Source: Actinomycetospora succinea (GTDB taxonomy: Bacteria; Actinomycetota; Actinomycetes; Mycobacteriales; Pseudonocardiaceae). From it: a stretch of 64,000 nucleotides of DNA. Made by a program: the position numbers and the translations under genes. The first letter of the stretch is position 1, and every line of letters starts with the position of its first letter. The notes beneath the pieces were generated by a model that saw nothing but the letters and a program-made list of their open reading frames with translations, was not told the origin of the DNA and did not search any database. This document shows positions 9,123 to 17,275 of this stretch, piece after piece. The stretch spans positions 62,001 to 126,000 of the forward strand of contig NZ_SNYO01000011.1 in the NCBI RefSeq assembly GCF_004363095.1, written 5' to 3'.

Positions 9123-10220
9123 ATGGACGTCGACGTGGTCGAGCCCGCGGAGGTCGGTCCGGCCGAGCGCGAGCGGTGGGCCACGTTCCAGGACGGGGAC
9201 AACCGCCTGCAGAGCCCCTTCCTCTCGCTCGAGTTCACCGAGGCCGCCGCGCGCCACCGGCCGGAGGTCCGCGTCGCCGTCGTCTCCGAGGACGGCGAGG
9301 TCGTCGGCTTCCTGCCCTTCGAGCGGGGTCCGTTCGGCGAGGCGACGGGCCCGGCCGCCCTGGTCAACGAGGCCCACGGCGTGGTCCACCGCCCGGGATG
9401 GACGTGGGACACCCGCCGGCTGCTCGACCTCTGCGGCATCGGTGTCTTCGACTACGACCAGATGCCCGGCCGGCCGGCGCCGTTCAGCCAGCACACGACC
9501 TGCCGCGGCGAGTCACCGATCATGGACCTGCGCGACGGGTTCGACGCCTACCTCGCCCGGGCGCGGCAGCGCTCGTCGCGGATCAAGGACCTCCCCCGGC
9601 GGCGGCGACGCCTCGAGCGCGAGGTCGGGCCGGTGCGCTTCGAGCTCGCCGCCGACGACCCGGACGCGGTCCGCACGCTCATCGCCTGGAAGTCCGAGCA
9701 GTACCGGAGGACGGCCCGCCGGGACCGGTTCGCGACGCCGTGGGTCCGCGCGCTCGCCGAGGACGTCGCGACGCTGCGGACGCGCGGCTGCTCCGGGACC
9801 GTGTCCCTGCTGTGGGCCGGGGACACCCTGGTCGCCGGGCACCTCGGTCTCCGGTCCGCGCAGGTCCTCCCGACGTGGTTCCCGACCTACGACCCGGGGT
9901 TCTCCCGGTACTCGCCGGGCCTGCTCCTGCACCTCGCGATGGCCGAGCACGCGGCAGCCGAGGGCGTCGACTACATCGACCTGGGCCGTGGGCCCAGCGA
10001 CTACAAGGACTGGCTCGCCGACCGCAGCCACGAGGTGTGGGAGGGCCGAGCCGTCGTCCGGACCGGCGCGGGCGTCGTCCACTGGGCCCGTCACGTCCCG
10101 ATGCGCGAGCTCCGCAACGCCGTCGTCGCCCATCCGCGCGTCTGGGGGGCCATGGACCGCACCCTGCGGACGTTCGCCTCGTTCCGGGCGGCCGTACGCC
10201 CCGGGGCCGACCCCGAATGA
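9123..10220 (+). CDS. CelD/BcsL-type GNAT (FemAB-like) acyltransferase, copy 1
   Basis: 365 residues from an ATG at 9123 with GAGGAGCG upstream. It has two tandem GNAT-like halves. Recognisable segments shared with the copies at 42990 and 48571 include VVGFLPFERGPFG, a W/LDLCGI..FDYD stretch, SPIMDLRDGF, a basic DLPRRRRRLERE helix, AWKSEQYRRT, LVAGHLGLR, and FSRYSPGLLLHLAMAEH followed by IDLGRGPSDYKDW. This family (COG5653, acetyltransferase involved in cellulose biosynthesis) is found in exopolysaccharide loci and is thought to acylate glycans or peptides. The actual donor and acceptor are unknown. Divergent from the beta-helix gene. Confidence 0.85.
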   Translation: MDVDVVEPAEVGPAERERWATFQDGDNRLQSPFLSLEFTEAAARHRPEVRVAVVSEDGEVVGFLPFERGPFGEATGPAALVNEAHGVVHRPGWTWDTRRLLDLCGIGVFDYDQMPGRPAPFSQHTTCRGESPIMDLRDGFDAYLARARQRSSRIKDLPRRRRRLEREVGPVRFELAADDPDAVRTLIAWKSEQYRRTARRDRFATPWVRALAEDVATLRTRGCSGTVSLLWAGDTLVAGHLGLRSAQVLPTWFPTYDPGFSRYSPGLLLHLAMAEHAAAEGVDYIDLGRGPSDYKDWLADRSHEVWEGRAVVRTGAGVVHWARHVPMRELRNAVVAHPRVWGAMDRTLRTFASFRAAVRPGADPE

Positions 10221-10311
10221 CCAGCGACGTTCCCTCGTTCGCCACGTAACGACGGGGGCCCGGCCACCGAAGCAGCGGATGACGGTGTCGGGGTGGCCGG
10301 AGGGGCTCGAG

Positions 10312-10437
10312 ATGACCATCTTTCTGACGGCGGTGGCGGGTGCGACGGCCGGAGCCGCGGCGTGGATCGCCGCGCCGTGGGCGAGCATGGCCGTGCACGG
10401 GACGATCGACCAGCAGCGCTGCGCCGTCCGCCGCTGA
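10312..10437 (+). CDS. Tiny single-pass membrane protein with HGTxDQ tail (copy 1)
   Basis: 41 residues from an ATG at 10312 with a strong GGAGGGG eight bases upstream. One hydrophobic helix (about residues 3-29) is followed by MAVHGTIDQQRC and a basic end. The next small gene also has a helix followed by MIRHGTCDQRTV, so the two look like relatives. No known family recognised. Confidence 0.6.
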   Translation: MTIFLTAVAGATAGAAAWIAAPWASMAVHGTIDQQRCAVRR

Positions 10438-10578
10438 CGACCCCTCCGGGACCGGGCGCGTCCCGGGATTCGTGCGCCGGGGTCGACTCCTTCCCCCGTC
10501 CGCTCACGTTTCGGTCTCGGTACCCCCACGGACCCCACCCGTCCCTCAGGATTTCCCTCTGCGGACTCCAGGGGGGAA

Positions 10579-10866
10579 ATGCCGCACCGGGGGTGGCACG
10601 TGGGGAGAACATCAGCGGTCGCGATCGTCGGCGGGATCGTCGTGCTCGGATGGGTGCTGGCGCCGGTCGTCGACATGATCCGGCACGGCACCTGCGACCA
10701 GCGCACGGTGCGGGGCTGGCGCTCCGAATCGGAGCGTGACGAACGGACTACGGAGGATTCCGACGTCGCCATTCCGCGACAGCGCGGAATGTCGGCGGAG
10801 TCCGTCGCGCCCGATCACGGGGCAGGAATTCTCCCCGGTCGGGTGAGATCACGCAGAGATCGCTAA
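10579..10866 (+). CDS. Small single-pass membrane protein with HGTxDQ motif (copy 2)
   Basis: Up to 95 residues. The ATG at 10579 follows AGGGGGGAA very closely; a GTG at 10600 is a good alternative start. A hydrophobic helix (AVAIVGGIVVLGWVLAPVV) is followed by DMIRHGTCDQRTV, resembling the tail of the protein at 10312, then a charged, probably disordered end. Function unknown; the shared HGTxDQ suggests a common partner or metal site. Confidence 0.5.
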   Translation: MPHRGWHVGRTSAVAIVGGIVVLGWVLAPVVDMIRHGTCDQRTVRGWRSESERDERTTEDSDVAIPRQRGMSAESVAPDHGAGILPGRVRSRRDR

Positions 10867-10939
10867 CGACCGGGGCCGCCCACGCGAGAAGCAGTCGACA
10901 GCCGGCACCGAGGCCGGCCGCCACCGGTGGGGGGTTCTC

Positions 10940-11092
10940 ATGGCCAAGCACTCGGCTCCGCAGACCGTCGTGGTCGTCCCGAGCAGCACCACGATCATCC
11001 GGCCGATCGCCGTCAGCGCTGAGGCTTACCTCGGCAAGCTCCGGGCCATGACCTCGGGCGCGCCGACCCCACCCGGGCGGCACTCGCGCTGA
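10940..11092 (+). CDS. Small hypothetical protein (50 aa)
   Basis: An ATG at 10940 preceded by GGTGGGGGG opens a 50-residue frame ending in TGA at 11090-11092. It begins MAKHSAPQTVVVVPSSTTI and contains a beta-rich first half and a basic Pro-rich end, with no membrane segment. The ribosome site and the position after two other tiny genes support it, but no family is recognised. Confidence 0.4.
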   Translation: MAKHSAPQTVVVVPSSTTIIRPIAVSAEAYLGKLRAMTSGAPTPPGRHSR

Positions 11093-11149
11093 CGTCTCGT
11101 TCCCCGGACCCCGTCGGCCGGCGCGGTGCCGACGACTCCGGGAACGACG

Positions 11150-11755
11150 TCACGCCGGGAGCGCCGTGCCGACGTGCAGCGGGCCCTCGTCGTTGACGGC
11201 CAGGAGCAGCGGGACGCTGCCGCTGGTGTCGATGCGGCAGACCGCGGCGTCGACGAGGTACATGCGCCAGGCGATCTCGATGCCGACACCGAGCGCCCAG
11301 CTGATCGCCGCCTTGATCGGCGAGACGTGGCTGACCACGACCACCTCCCCCGTGGCCGCCTCGGCCGCGAGCTCGGTGCAGGCGGCGGCGACGCGGGCGC
11401 GCACGGCGACGAGCGACTCGCCGCCGGCGGGCACGTGCTCGGGGTCGGACTGCCAGGCGCGCCAGCCGTCGCCGTCGAGGGCGTCCATCGGCTGGCCGTC
11501 GAGGTCGCCGTAGTCCATCTCGGTCCAGCGGGCGTCGCACTCGACCTCGAGGTCGGCGCCGAACAGCGCGGCGGTCTCGCGGGCCCGTGCGAGCGGGCTG
11601 GACACGAGCCGGGTGGGCCGAGGGAGGCCCGCGGCGAGCGCGCGGGCCTGGCGTCGTCCCGCGTCGGTGAGCGGCGGGTCGGACCGGCCGCACATCACCC
11701 CGCGGGCGTTGGCCTCACTCTGACCGTGGCGGACGAGGGTGAGCACGTACGCCAC
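11150..11755 (-). CDS. Histidine phosphatase superfamily (phosphoglycerate-mutase-like) protein
   Basis: 201 residues from a GTG at 11755. The catalytic LVRHGQSEAN motif lies at about residues 6-15, an SSPLARARETA segment at about 52, and the second histidine in VVVSHVSPIKAA near 145. The fold removes phosphate from small molecules such as sugar phosphates or cobalamin/F420-type precursors; the substrate here is not evident. The start lies 61 bases inside the upstream flippase-like gene (11695-12825), so they are co-transcribed. Confidence 0.87.
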   Translation of the reverse strand: MAYVLTLVRHGQSEANARGVMCGRSDPPLTDAGRRQARALAAGLPRPTRLVSSPLARARETAALFGADLEVECDARWTEMDYGDLDGQPMDALDGDGWRAWQSDPEHVPAGGESLVAVRARVAAACTELAAEAATGEVVVVSHVSPIKAAISWALGVGIEIAWRMYLVDAAVCRIDTSGSVPLLLAVNDEGPLHVGTALPA

Positions 11756-12825
11756 GGTAATGCCGCCCAGCCGGGCCACCGGCGCGCATTCGGGCGACCG
11801 ACCGCGTCCGCGAGCAGGACGACCGCGCCCGGGAGGCACGAGATCAGGGCCAGCACGCCGTAGACGACGGACGTCGCGAGCCCCTGTCCCGGGTCGAGCC
11901 CGACGGCGGCGAACGCGACCGCGGCCGCGGCCTCCCGCGGGCCCCAGCCGCCGACCGTCAACGGCACCGACATGGCGAGCAGGGCCACCGTGACCAGCGG
12001 CAACAGCTGCCCGAGCGGTGCGCTCACCCCGGCCGTGCGGGCCGCGAGGACGAACAGCGCGAGCAGCCCGGCGAGGGCGATGAGCGAGAACAGGAGCACC
12101 GCCGGCGCCGTGCGCACCCGGCCCAGCCCCTCGCGCACATCGCGCAGCGCGGCCAGCAGGGCGACCCGGACGCGAGTGGCCCGGCGGGCAGTGGCGATCC
12201 ACACACCCGCGGCCAGCAGAGCGACGCCGAGCGCCCCCGCCAGCACCCCGAGCCCGGGGCCGACCAGCGAGTGCAGCAGCGCCGGGCTGGCGACGAGCAC
12301 GGTGACGCCGACGGCGACCACCACGACCTGCCCGGCCACCCGCTCGATCACGACCGCGCGCGCGCCGCGGGCGTCGCCGGGGCGGTGGTGGCGCACGGCG
12401 CGGTGCACGTCGCCGAGCACGCCCGCGGGCAGCAGGGAGTTCAGCAGCGTCGCGCGGTAGGCGTCGGCGGTGGCGTCGCGCAGGGACAGCGTCAGCCCCA
12501 CGCCGCGGGCGACGACGCACCAACGGGCGGCGCCGGCGACGGTGGTCATCGCGCCGAGGGCCAGGGCGGCGACGACGGCGGGCCAGGTGATGGCACCCAG
12601 GGCGTCGACGACACCGCCCGCGCCGAGGCGGACGACGAGGAGCACCGGGACACCGAGGCCGACGATCAGGCGGAGCACGGAGGCGAGGGTGCACCGCGCC
12701 GGCCTGGAAGATCCGACGTTCTGAGAAATCGGCGGCGGGTTCTCATCGGCGGTGGCGTTCTCGGGGCTGGTGCGGGGCGTGGGGAGCGCGGTGGCACCGG
12801 GCAGTTCTGTCGCGGGGAGCGGCAC
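11695..12825 (-). CDS. Lysylphosphatidylglycerol synthase TM-like / YbhN family membrane protein
   Basis: 376 residues. After a poorly ordered N-terminus (about 50 residues, real start possibly later) come seven or more helices with the family marks LLNSLLPAGVLGDVHRAVRHH and MSVPLTVGGWGPREAAAAVAF. This is the UPF0104/AglD-like flippase region fused in MprF; stand-alone members are believed to move lipid-linked molecules across the membrane. Here it sits with a phosphatase, a methyltransferase and a GT4 enzyme, suggesting handling of a glycolipid intermediate. Confidence 0.82.
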   Translation of the reverse strand: MPLPATELPGATALPTPRTSPENATADENPPPISQNVGSSRPARCTLASVLRLIVGLGVPVLLVVRLGAGGVVDALGAITWPAVVAALALGAMTTVAGAARWCVVARGVGLTLSLRDATADAYRATLLNSLLPAGVLGDVHRAVRHHRPGDARGARAVVIERVAGQVVVVAVGVTVLVASPALLHSLVGPGLGVLAGALGVALLAAGVWIATARRATRVRVALLAALRDVREGLGRVRTAPAVLLFSLIALAGLLALFVLAARTAGVSAPLGQLLPLVTVALLAMSVPLTVGGWGPREAAAAVAFAAVGLDPGQGLATSVVYGVLALISCLPGAVVLLADAVGRPNARRWPGWAALPWRTCSPSSATVRVRPTPAG

Positions 12826-12906
12826 GGGGGAGATCCAGACGGGGAGCTGGGGAGCGGTCTGTTCTGGTGCGGGGAGGCGGGGCGTGCGGGTCAGGTCGGT
12901 GTCATG

Positions 12907-13740
12907 TCAGGGCAGGGCCAGGAGGTCGAGGTGGCCGACGGTCACGCGCAGGCGGCCCTGCTCGGCGGCCTCGAGGCGTCGCTCGAGGTAGGCGTCGGCG
13001 TGCCGCGCGAGGTCGGGGTCCTGCGCGACGGCCGCCGCCACCCAGCCGTGGAGCCAGGCCTGGACGAGGTCGACGTCGTCGAGCCCGAGGTGCCACGGGC
13101 TCGCCCGGGAGCGGACGACGGCGCCGTGGCGGGCGAAGGCCTCCTCGGCGAGGGCCGCGGCGTGCGGACCGAGCAGCGCCCGCCCGTCGACGGTGCGCTG
13201 CTGGTGGGCGTCGAAGGCGGTCGCCATGGCGACGTCGCGGGGCTCACCGGGGTCGATGCGCACCGAGCCGACCACCGACAGCGTCAGCAGCGCCGCGCAG
13301 CCGGCCCCGACGCACGCCGCCGCGATCGCGTCGATCTCCGCGGCGGTGAGCACGTCGAGCAGCGCCGACGCGGTGACGAGGCCGACGCCGGCGAGGTCGC
13401 CGGCGGTCAGCGTGGTGACGTCGAGCTCGCGGGTCTCGGCCGTGACGGGCGAGCCGTCGCGGGCGACGTTCGGGAGCGTGTCGGCGACGTGGCCGAGCAG
13501 CGCGGCGTCGCGGTCGGCGAGCACCCAGTGCTGCGGCCCGCCCAGCTTCGGGGCGAGCCAGCGGGCCATCGACCCGGTGCCGGCGCCGAGGTCGAGGATG
13601 CGCCCGGGGGCGGGGTGCCCCGCGCGCAGCTCCTCGACCAGGTCCACCGCGCGCGCCTCGGCGTCGGCGCCCTCGCGCAGCGCGAGCCAGTCCGCGGCCG
13701 CGGGGGCGCCCGGGGCGGCGTGATCGGGCCGGTCGCTCAC
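12907..13740 (-). CDS. Class I SAM-dependent methyltransferase
   Basis: 277 residues from a GTG at 13740 that overlaps the stop of the upstream GT4 gene (GTGA). The AdoMet-binding motif I reads ILDLGAGTGSMARWL near residue 50, with HWVLADRDAALL as motif II and LVTASALLDVLT as the post-II segment. The remainder lacks features that name a substrate. Coupling to a glycosyltransferase and closeness to a flippase-like protein suggest methylation of a small glycosylated molecule. Confidence 0.83.
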   Translation of the reverse strand: MSDRPDHAAPGAPAAADWLALREGADAEARAVDLVEELRAGHPAPGRILDLGAGTGSMARWLAPKLGGPQHWVLADRDAALLGHVADTLPNVARDGSPVTAETRELDVTTLTAGDLAGVGLVTASALLDVLTAAEIDAIAAACVGAGCAALLTLSVVGSVRIDPGEPRDVAMATAFDAHQQRTVDGRALLGPHAAALAEEAFARHGAVVRSRASPWHLGLDDVDLVQAWLHGWVAAAVAQDPDLARHADAYLERRLEAAEQGRLRVTVGHLDLLALP

Positions 13741-14732
13741 GCGAGGGGACGGAACTCCAGCAGCTCGGCGAGCGCCCGGTCCACCCGTCGCGATGTCTGT
13801 GTCCACGGGTGCAGACTGCATCGTTGGGACGACGCTGAGATCCGTAACCCGTCCCGGTGCGCACGATCCGCGAACCAGCGGTACAGCGTTGCGACGAGTG
13901 CGGGTACGTCCTCAGGAGGCGTTAAGACTCCGCCGTTCGCCGCAGTGTCGGGGAGGCCGCCGACGGCGCTCGCCACCACCGGGATACCGCGTGCGAGGGC
14001 TTCTGTCACCACCATGCCGTACGTCTCGACGCGCGAGGGGGCGACGAGCAGGTCGGTGGCGTCCCAGATCGCGTCCAGCTCGGCGCCCGTGCGCGGGCCG
14101 GGGATGCGGACGCGGTCGGCGAGGCCGTGGTGGTCGATCGCCGCGCGGAGGTCGGCGACGAACCCCGGAGCGCGGCCGGTGGGCCCGACGAGGTCGAGGG
14201 TCCACGGGTGCTCGCGCAGCGCCGCGAGGGCCTCGACGAGCAGGTCCTGGCCCTTGGTCGGCGTGACGGCGCCGAGGCAGAGCAGGTGGTGGGCACCGTC
14301 GCTACCGGTCGCGAGGGGCGCGGGGTCGACGCCGGGGGTGGCCACCACCGACGCCCCGACCCGCCGCGCGGTCCACGGGCTCGTCGCGATCACGACCCAC
14401 GCGGCCCGCAGCACCGCGCGCTCCCCCGCGTCGAGGTCGGGCTGCTCCACGCCGAGGGGCAGGTGCACGAGGACGGCGAGCGGGCGCCGCGCGGCGTGCG
14501 GGACCACGACGTCCGGGACCCCGCAGGCCACGAGGCCGTCGAGCAGGACCGGGCCGTCGCCGCCGGCGAGCTCGGCGTCCAGTTCGTCCCGTGCCGAAGG
14601 ACCCGGACGTGGCCACGCCCCGGGCAGCTGGACGTCGTCGACCGACCAGCCGAGCTCGCGCAGACCGGCGATCACCCGGGCGTCGTAGAGGTCACCGCCG
14701 CTGACCAGCACCTCCTCGGCGACGGGCCGCAC
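13737..14732 (-). CDS. Glycosyltransferase family 4 protein
   Basis: 331 residues from a GTG at 14732; a longer form from 14804 would overlap the divergent GntR gene and is less likely. The C-terminal half has LLCLGAVTPTKGQDLLVEAL and PSRVETYGMVVTEALARGIPVVAS, a complete EX7E motif of retaining GT-B enzymes. It overlaps the methyltransferase start by four bases and heads the four-gene minus-strand run 14732-11150. Confidence 0.86.
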   Translation of the reverse strand: MRPVAEEVLVSGGDLYDARVIAGLRELGWSVDDVQLPGAWPRPGPSARDELDAELAGGDGPVLLDGLVACGVPDVVVPHAARRPLAVLVHLPLGVEQPDLDAGERAVLRAAWVVIATSPWTARRVGASVVATPGVDPAPLATGSDGAHHLLCLGAVTPTKGQDLLVEALAALREHPWTLDLVGPTGRAPGFVADLRAAIDHHGLADRVRIPGPRTGAELDAIWDATDLLVAPSRVETYGMVVTEALARGIPVVASAVGGLPDTAANGGVLTPPEDVPALVATLYRWFADRAHRDGLRISASSQRCSLHPWTQTSRRVDRALAELLEFRPLA

Positions 14733-14755
14733 CGTCGTGAGCGACCATTGGTCCC

Positions 14756-15511
14756 GTGCGCGCGGCTCCGGTCGACCGGCAGAGCCCGGTCCCTCTCTGG
14801 TCACAGGTCCAGGATGACCTGCGCGCCCGCCTGTCCCGCGGCGAGTTCGACGCCGTGTTCCCCGGCGAGAACGCGCTGGTCACCGAGTACGAGGTCAGCC
14901 GCAACACCGTCCGGCAGGCCCTGCGCGGGCTGCGCACGGAGGGGCTGGTCACCGCCGAGCGGGGGCGCGCGCCGCGGGTCCGGCGCGCCGAGATCGAGCA
15001 GCCCGTGGGCACGCTGTACAGCCTGTTCGCGTCCGTCGAGGCGGCCGGGATGACGCAGCGCAGCGAGGTGCGGGTGCTCGACGTGCGCGCCGACGGGGTG
15101 GTCGCCGCGCGCCTGGGCCTCGAGGAGTCGACGCCGCTGCTGCACCTCGAGCGCCTGCGCCGCGCCGACGAGGCCCCGCTCGCCCTCGACCGCGTGTGGC
15201 TGCCGGCGTCCGTGGCGGCGCCGCTGCTCGACGCCGACTTCACCCACACCTCGCTCTACGGCGAGCTCGCCGACCGCACCGGCACCCGCCTCGAGTCCGG
15301 GCACGAGCGCATCGCGGCCCAGGTGCCCTCGGGCGGCGAGTGCCGGCTGCTGGAGTGCCCGCCGCGCACCGCGGTGTTCGTCATCGAGCGCACCGGGTTC
15401 GCCGGCGGGCGGCCGCTGGAGTGGCGCCAGACGGTGGTGCGCGGGGACCGCTTCGCCCTCGACGCGAGCTTCTCCGCGCGCGGGTTCCAGCTCGGGGTGG
15501 CGTCCTCGTGA
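14756..15511 (+). CDS. GntR-family regulator, HutC/FarR type
   Basis: 251 residues. An N-terminal winged helix (about 12-80: PLWSQVQDDLRARL, VSRNTVRQALRGL, GLVTAERGRAPRV) is followed by a UTRA-type ligand domain (about 85-245: TPLLHLERLRRAD, TAVFVIERTGF, LEWRQTVVRGDRF). UTRA domains bind sugars, amino acids or phosphonates. It starts 23 bases from the divergent GT4 gene and is a candidate regulator of that operon as well as of the DinB gene, with which it overlaps by four bases. Confidence 0.88.
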   Translation: MRAAPVDRQSPVPLWSQVQDDLRARLSRGEFDAVFPGENALVTEYEVSRNTVRQALRGLRTEGLVTAERGRAPRVRRAEIEQPVGTLYSLFASVEAAGMTQRSEVRVLDVRADGVVAARLGLEESTPLLHLERLRRADEAPLALDRVWLPASVAAPLLDADFTHTSLYGELADRTGTRLESGHERIAAQVPSGGECRLLECPPRTAVFVIERTGFAGGRPLEWRQTVVRGDRFALDASFSARGFQLGVASS

Positions 15512-16014
15512 CGCTCCCGCCGCTCGCCGCCGAGGACCACGAGTGCTGCGGGCTCCGCTACGCCGAGCTGTCGGTCGCCGAGGCGTGCGAGATCCTCGCC
15601 GCGGTGCCGGCGCGGGCGCGGGCCGCGGTGGCCGCGGTCGAGCACCGGCACGGGCGCCCGGCCGACGGCGTCTGGTCGGTCGCGGAGTACGTCTGCCACC
15701 TGCGCGACGTCGCGATGACGTTCACGATCCGCCTGCACCGCGCCCGCACCGAGGACCGCCCGGCCCTCGAGCCGATGTTCAACGACCTGCGGGCGCGCCG
15801 CTTCCGGTACGACGACCACGACGTCGACGCCGTCCTCGACCAGCTCGACGTCGTGACGCCCGGGCTGCTCGACGAGGTGGCGCGGTTCGGCGACGCCGAC
15901 TGGGACCGGACCGTCACCCGGCTCCCGCACGAGGAGCGCACCGCCCGCTGGCTCCTGCGCCAGGCCGCCCACGAGGGCGTCCACCACGTGCGGGACATCG
16001 CCGGTCCTATGTGA
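15508..16014 (+). CDS. DinB-like putative metal-dependent enzyme
   Basis: 168 residues from a GTG that overlaps the GntR stop (GTGA). The four-helix DinB/YfiT pattern is seen: SVAEYVCHLRDV with His64 and the late HEGVHHVRDI with His155 and His159, the usual three metal ligands. In actinobacteria the fold includes mycothiol-dependent transferases and isomerases. The stop lies within the palindrome at 16011-16050. Confidence 0.82.
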   Translation: MTLPPLAAEDHECCGLRYAELSVAEACEILAAVPARARAAVAAVEHRHGRPADGVWSVAEYVCHLRDVAMTFTIRLHRARTEDRPALEPMFNDLRARRFRYDDHDVDAVLDQLDVVTPGLLDEVARFGDADWDRTVTRLPHEERTARWLLRQAAHEGVHHVRDIAGPM

Positions 16015-16050
16015 GCACTTTCCGGCACTATGGGGCCGGAAAGTGCGCAC
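16011..16050. repeat. Intergenic palindrome, family B copy 2
   Basis: A 40-base inverted repeat starting GTGAGCACTTTCCGG and ending CCGGAAAGTGCGCAC around the centre CACTATGGGG. The DinB gene stop (TGA, 16012-16014) lies in the left arm. The following aminotransferase gene is on the same strand and starts at 16100, or less likely at a GTG inside the right arm at 16043. Confidence 0.9.
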
Positions 16051-16099
16051 GGACCCGAGGGCATACCGCCGAGCCGCGGACTGGTCCACGCTGCACCGG

Positions 16100-17239
16100 G
16101 TGACCACCGACTCGCTCGCGCCGACCGGACGGGCCGCGTTCGCCGTGCCCGAGGACGTCGCGTACTTCAACACCGCCAACCTGTCGCCGCAGCTCCACAC
16201 CGTCCGGGCCGCCGGGGTCGCCGCGCTCGACCGCCGCGGGCAGCCGTGGACGATCGGCGCCGCCGACTGGTTCACCGACGTCGAGCGCCTCCGCGCGCTG
16301 GCGGGCGCCCTCGTCGGCGCCGACGCGGAGGGGATCGCCCTCGTGCCGTCGACGAGCTACGGCTTCGCGGTGACGGCCCGGGTGCTCGACGTCCGGCCCG
16401 GCGACCGCGTGCTCGTGCTGGCCGAGGAGTACCCGTCGGGCATCTACACCTGGCGCGCCGCCGGGGCCGACCTCCTGACCGTGGGGCGCAACCCCGGCGG
16501 CACCTGGACCGACGCCGTGCTGGCCGCGCTCGACGAGCGTGTGGACGTGGTGTCCGTGCCCCCGGTGCACTGGACCGACGGCGCCCGCGTCGACCTCGAG
16601 GCCGTCGCCGCCCGCACCCGCGAGGTCGGCGCCCGCCTGGTGATCGACGGCAGCCAGGCCATCGGCGCGATGCCGTTCGACGTCGGCGCCCTGCACCCCG
16701 ACGCCGTGGTCACCGTCGGCTACAAGTGGCTCCTCGGACCCTTCGGGCTGGGCTACCTGTACCTCGCCCCCGAGCATCGCGACGGCGCGCCCATCGAGCA
16801 GAACTGGATCCTGCGCGAGGGCTCCGAGGACTTCGCCCGGCTCGTCGACTACCGCGACACCTACCAGCCCGGCACCCGCCGCTTCGACGTCGGCGAGCGC
16901 AGCCAGTTCGAGCTGGTGCCGATGGCGATCGCGGCGCTCGAGCAGATCACGGCCTGGGGCGTCGAGCGGATCGCGGCCTCCCTCGCGACGACGACCGGCG
17001 CGGTCCGCCGCCGGACCGCCGACCTCGGTCTCGACGCGGGACGCCCCGAGGACGTCGGCCCGCACGTGCTGGGCCTGCGCCTGCCGGAGTCGGCGCGGGG
17101 CGGGGTCCTGGGGGCGCTCGCCGCGGCCGGCGTCTACGCGTCGGTGCGCGGCGACGCCCTGCGCGTCGCGCCGCACCTGCACGTCACCGACGACGACATT
17201 GACCGCCTCGTCGACGCCCTCGCGACCTGCTCCTCGTGA
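16100..17239 (+). CDS. PLP-dependent aminotransferase class V (NifS/isopenicillin-N-epimerase-like)
   Basis: 379 residues from a GTG at 16100. An in-frame GTG at 16043 exists but lies inside the palindrome and adds a segment unlike the family. The fold-type I marks are FNTANLSPQ near the start, PSTSYGFAVTARVL, LVIDGSQAIGAMPFDV (cofactor Asp) and VGYKWLLGPFGLGYLYL, where the Lys binds PLP. Related enzymes include cysteine desulfurases, kynureninases and epimerases, so the substrate is open. The stop is inside palindrome 17236-17275. Confidence 0.86.
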   Translation: MTTDSLAPTGRAAFAVPEDVAYFNTANLSPQLHTVRAAGVAALDRRGQPWTIGAADWFTDVERLRALAGALVGADAEGIALVPSTSYGFAVTARVLDVRPGDRVLVLAEEYPSGIYTWRAAGADLLTVGRNPGGTWTDAVLAALDERVDVVSVPPVHWTDGARVDLEAVAARTREVGARLVIDGSQAIGAMPFDVGALHPDAVVTVGYKWLLGPFGLGYLYLAPEHRDGAPIEQNWILREGSEDFARLVDYRDTYQPGTRRFDVGERSQFELVPMAIAALEQITAWGVERIAASLATTTGAVRRRTADLGLDAGRPEDVGPHVLGLRLPESARGGVLGALAAAGVYASVRGDALRVAPHLHVTDDDIDRLVDALATCSS

Positions 17240-17275
17240 GCACTTTCCGGCTCTATAGGGCCGGAGAGCACTCAC
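17236..17275. repeat. Intergenic palindrome, family B copy 3, carrying both stop codons
   Basis: A 40-base inverted repeat beginning GTGAGCACTTTCCGG and ending GGAGAGCACTCAC around TCTATAGGGC, with a few mismatches including wobble pairs. It holds the TGA of the aminotransferase (17237-17239) and the TGA of the convergent PBP gene (TCA at 17272-17274), so the two genes share one hairpin as their end. Confidence 0.9.

Noticed and set aside
12271-14688. Long plus-strand frame (805 codons) over the flippase-like, methyltransferase and GT4 genes
   Set aside because: Shadow of the minus genes: Arg/Gly/His-rich translation, no ribosome site, conserved motifs are all on the minus strand.
16043-16099. 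Start of the aminotransferase at GTG 16043
   Set aside because: It lies in the right arm of a palindrome, lacks a ribosome site, and the extra 19 residues do not look like the family N-terminus; GTG 16100 is preferred.
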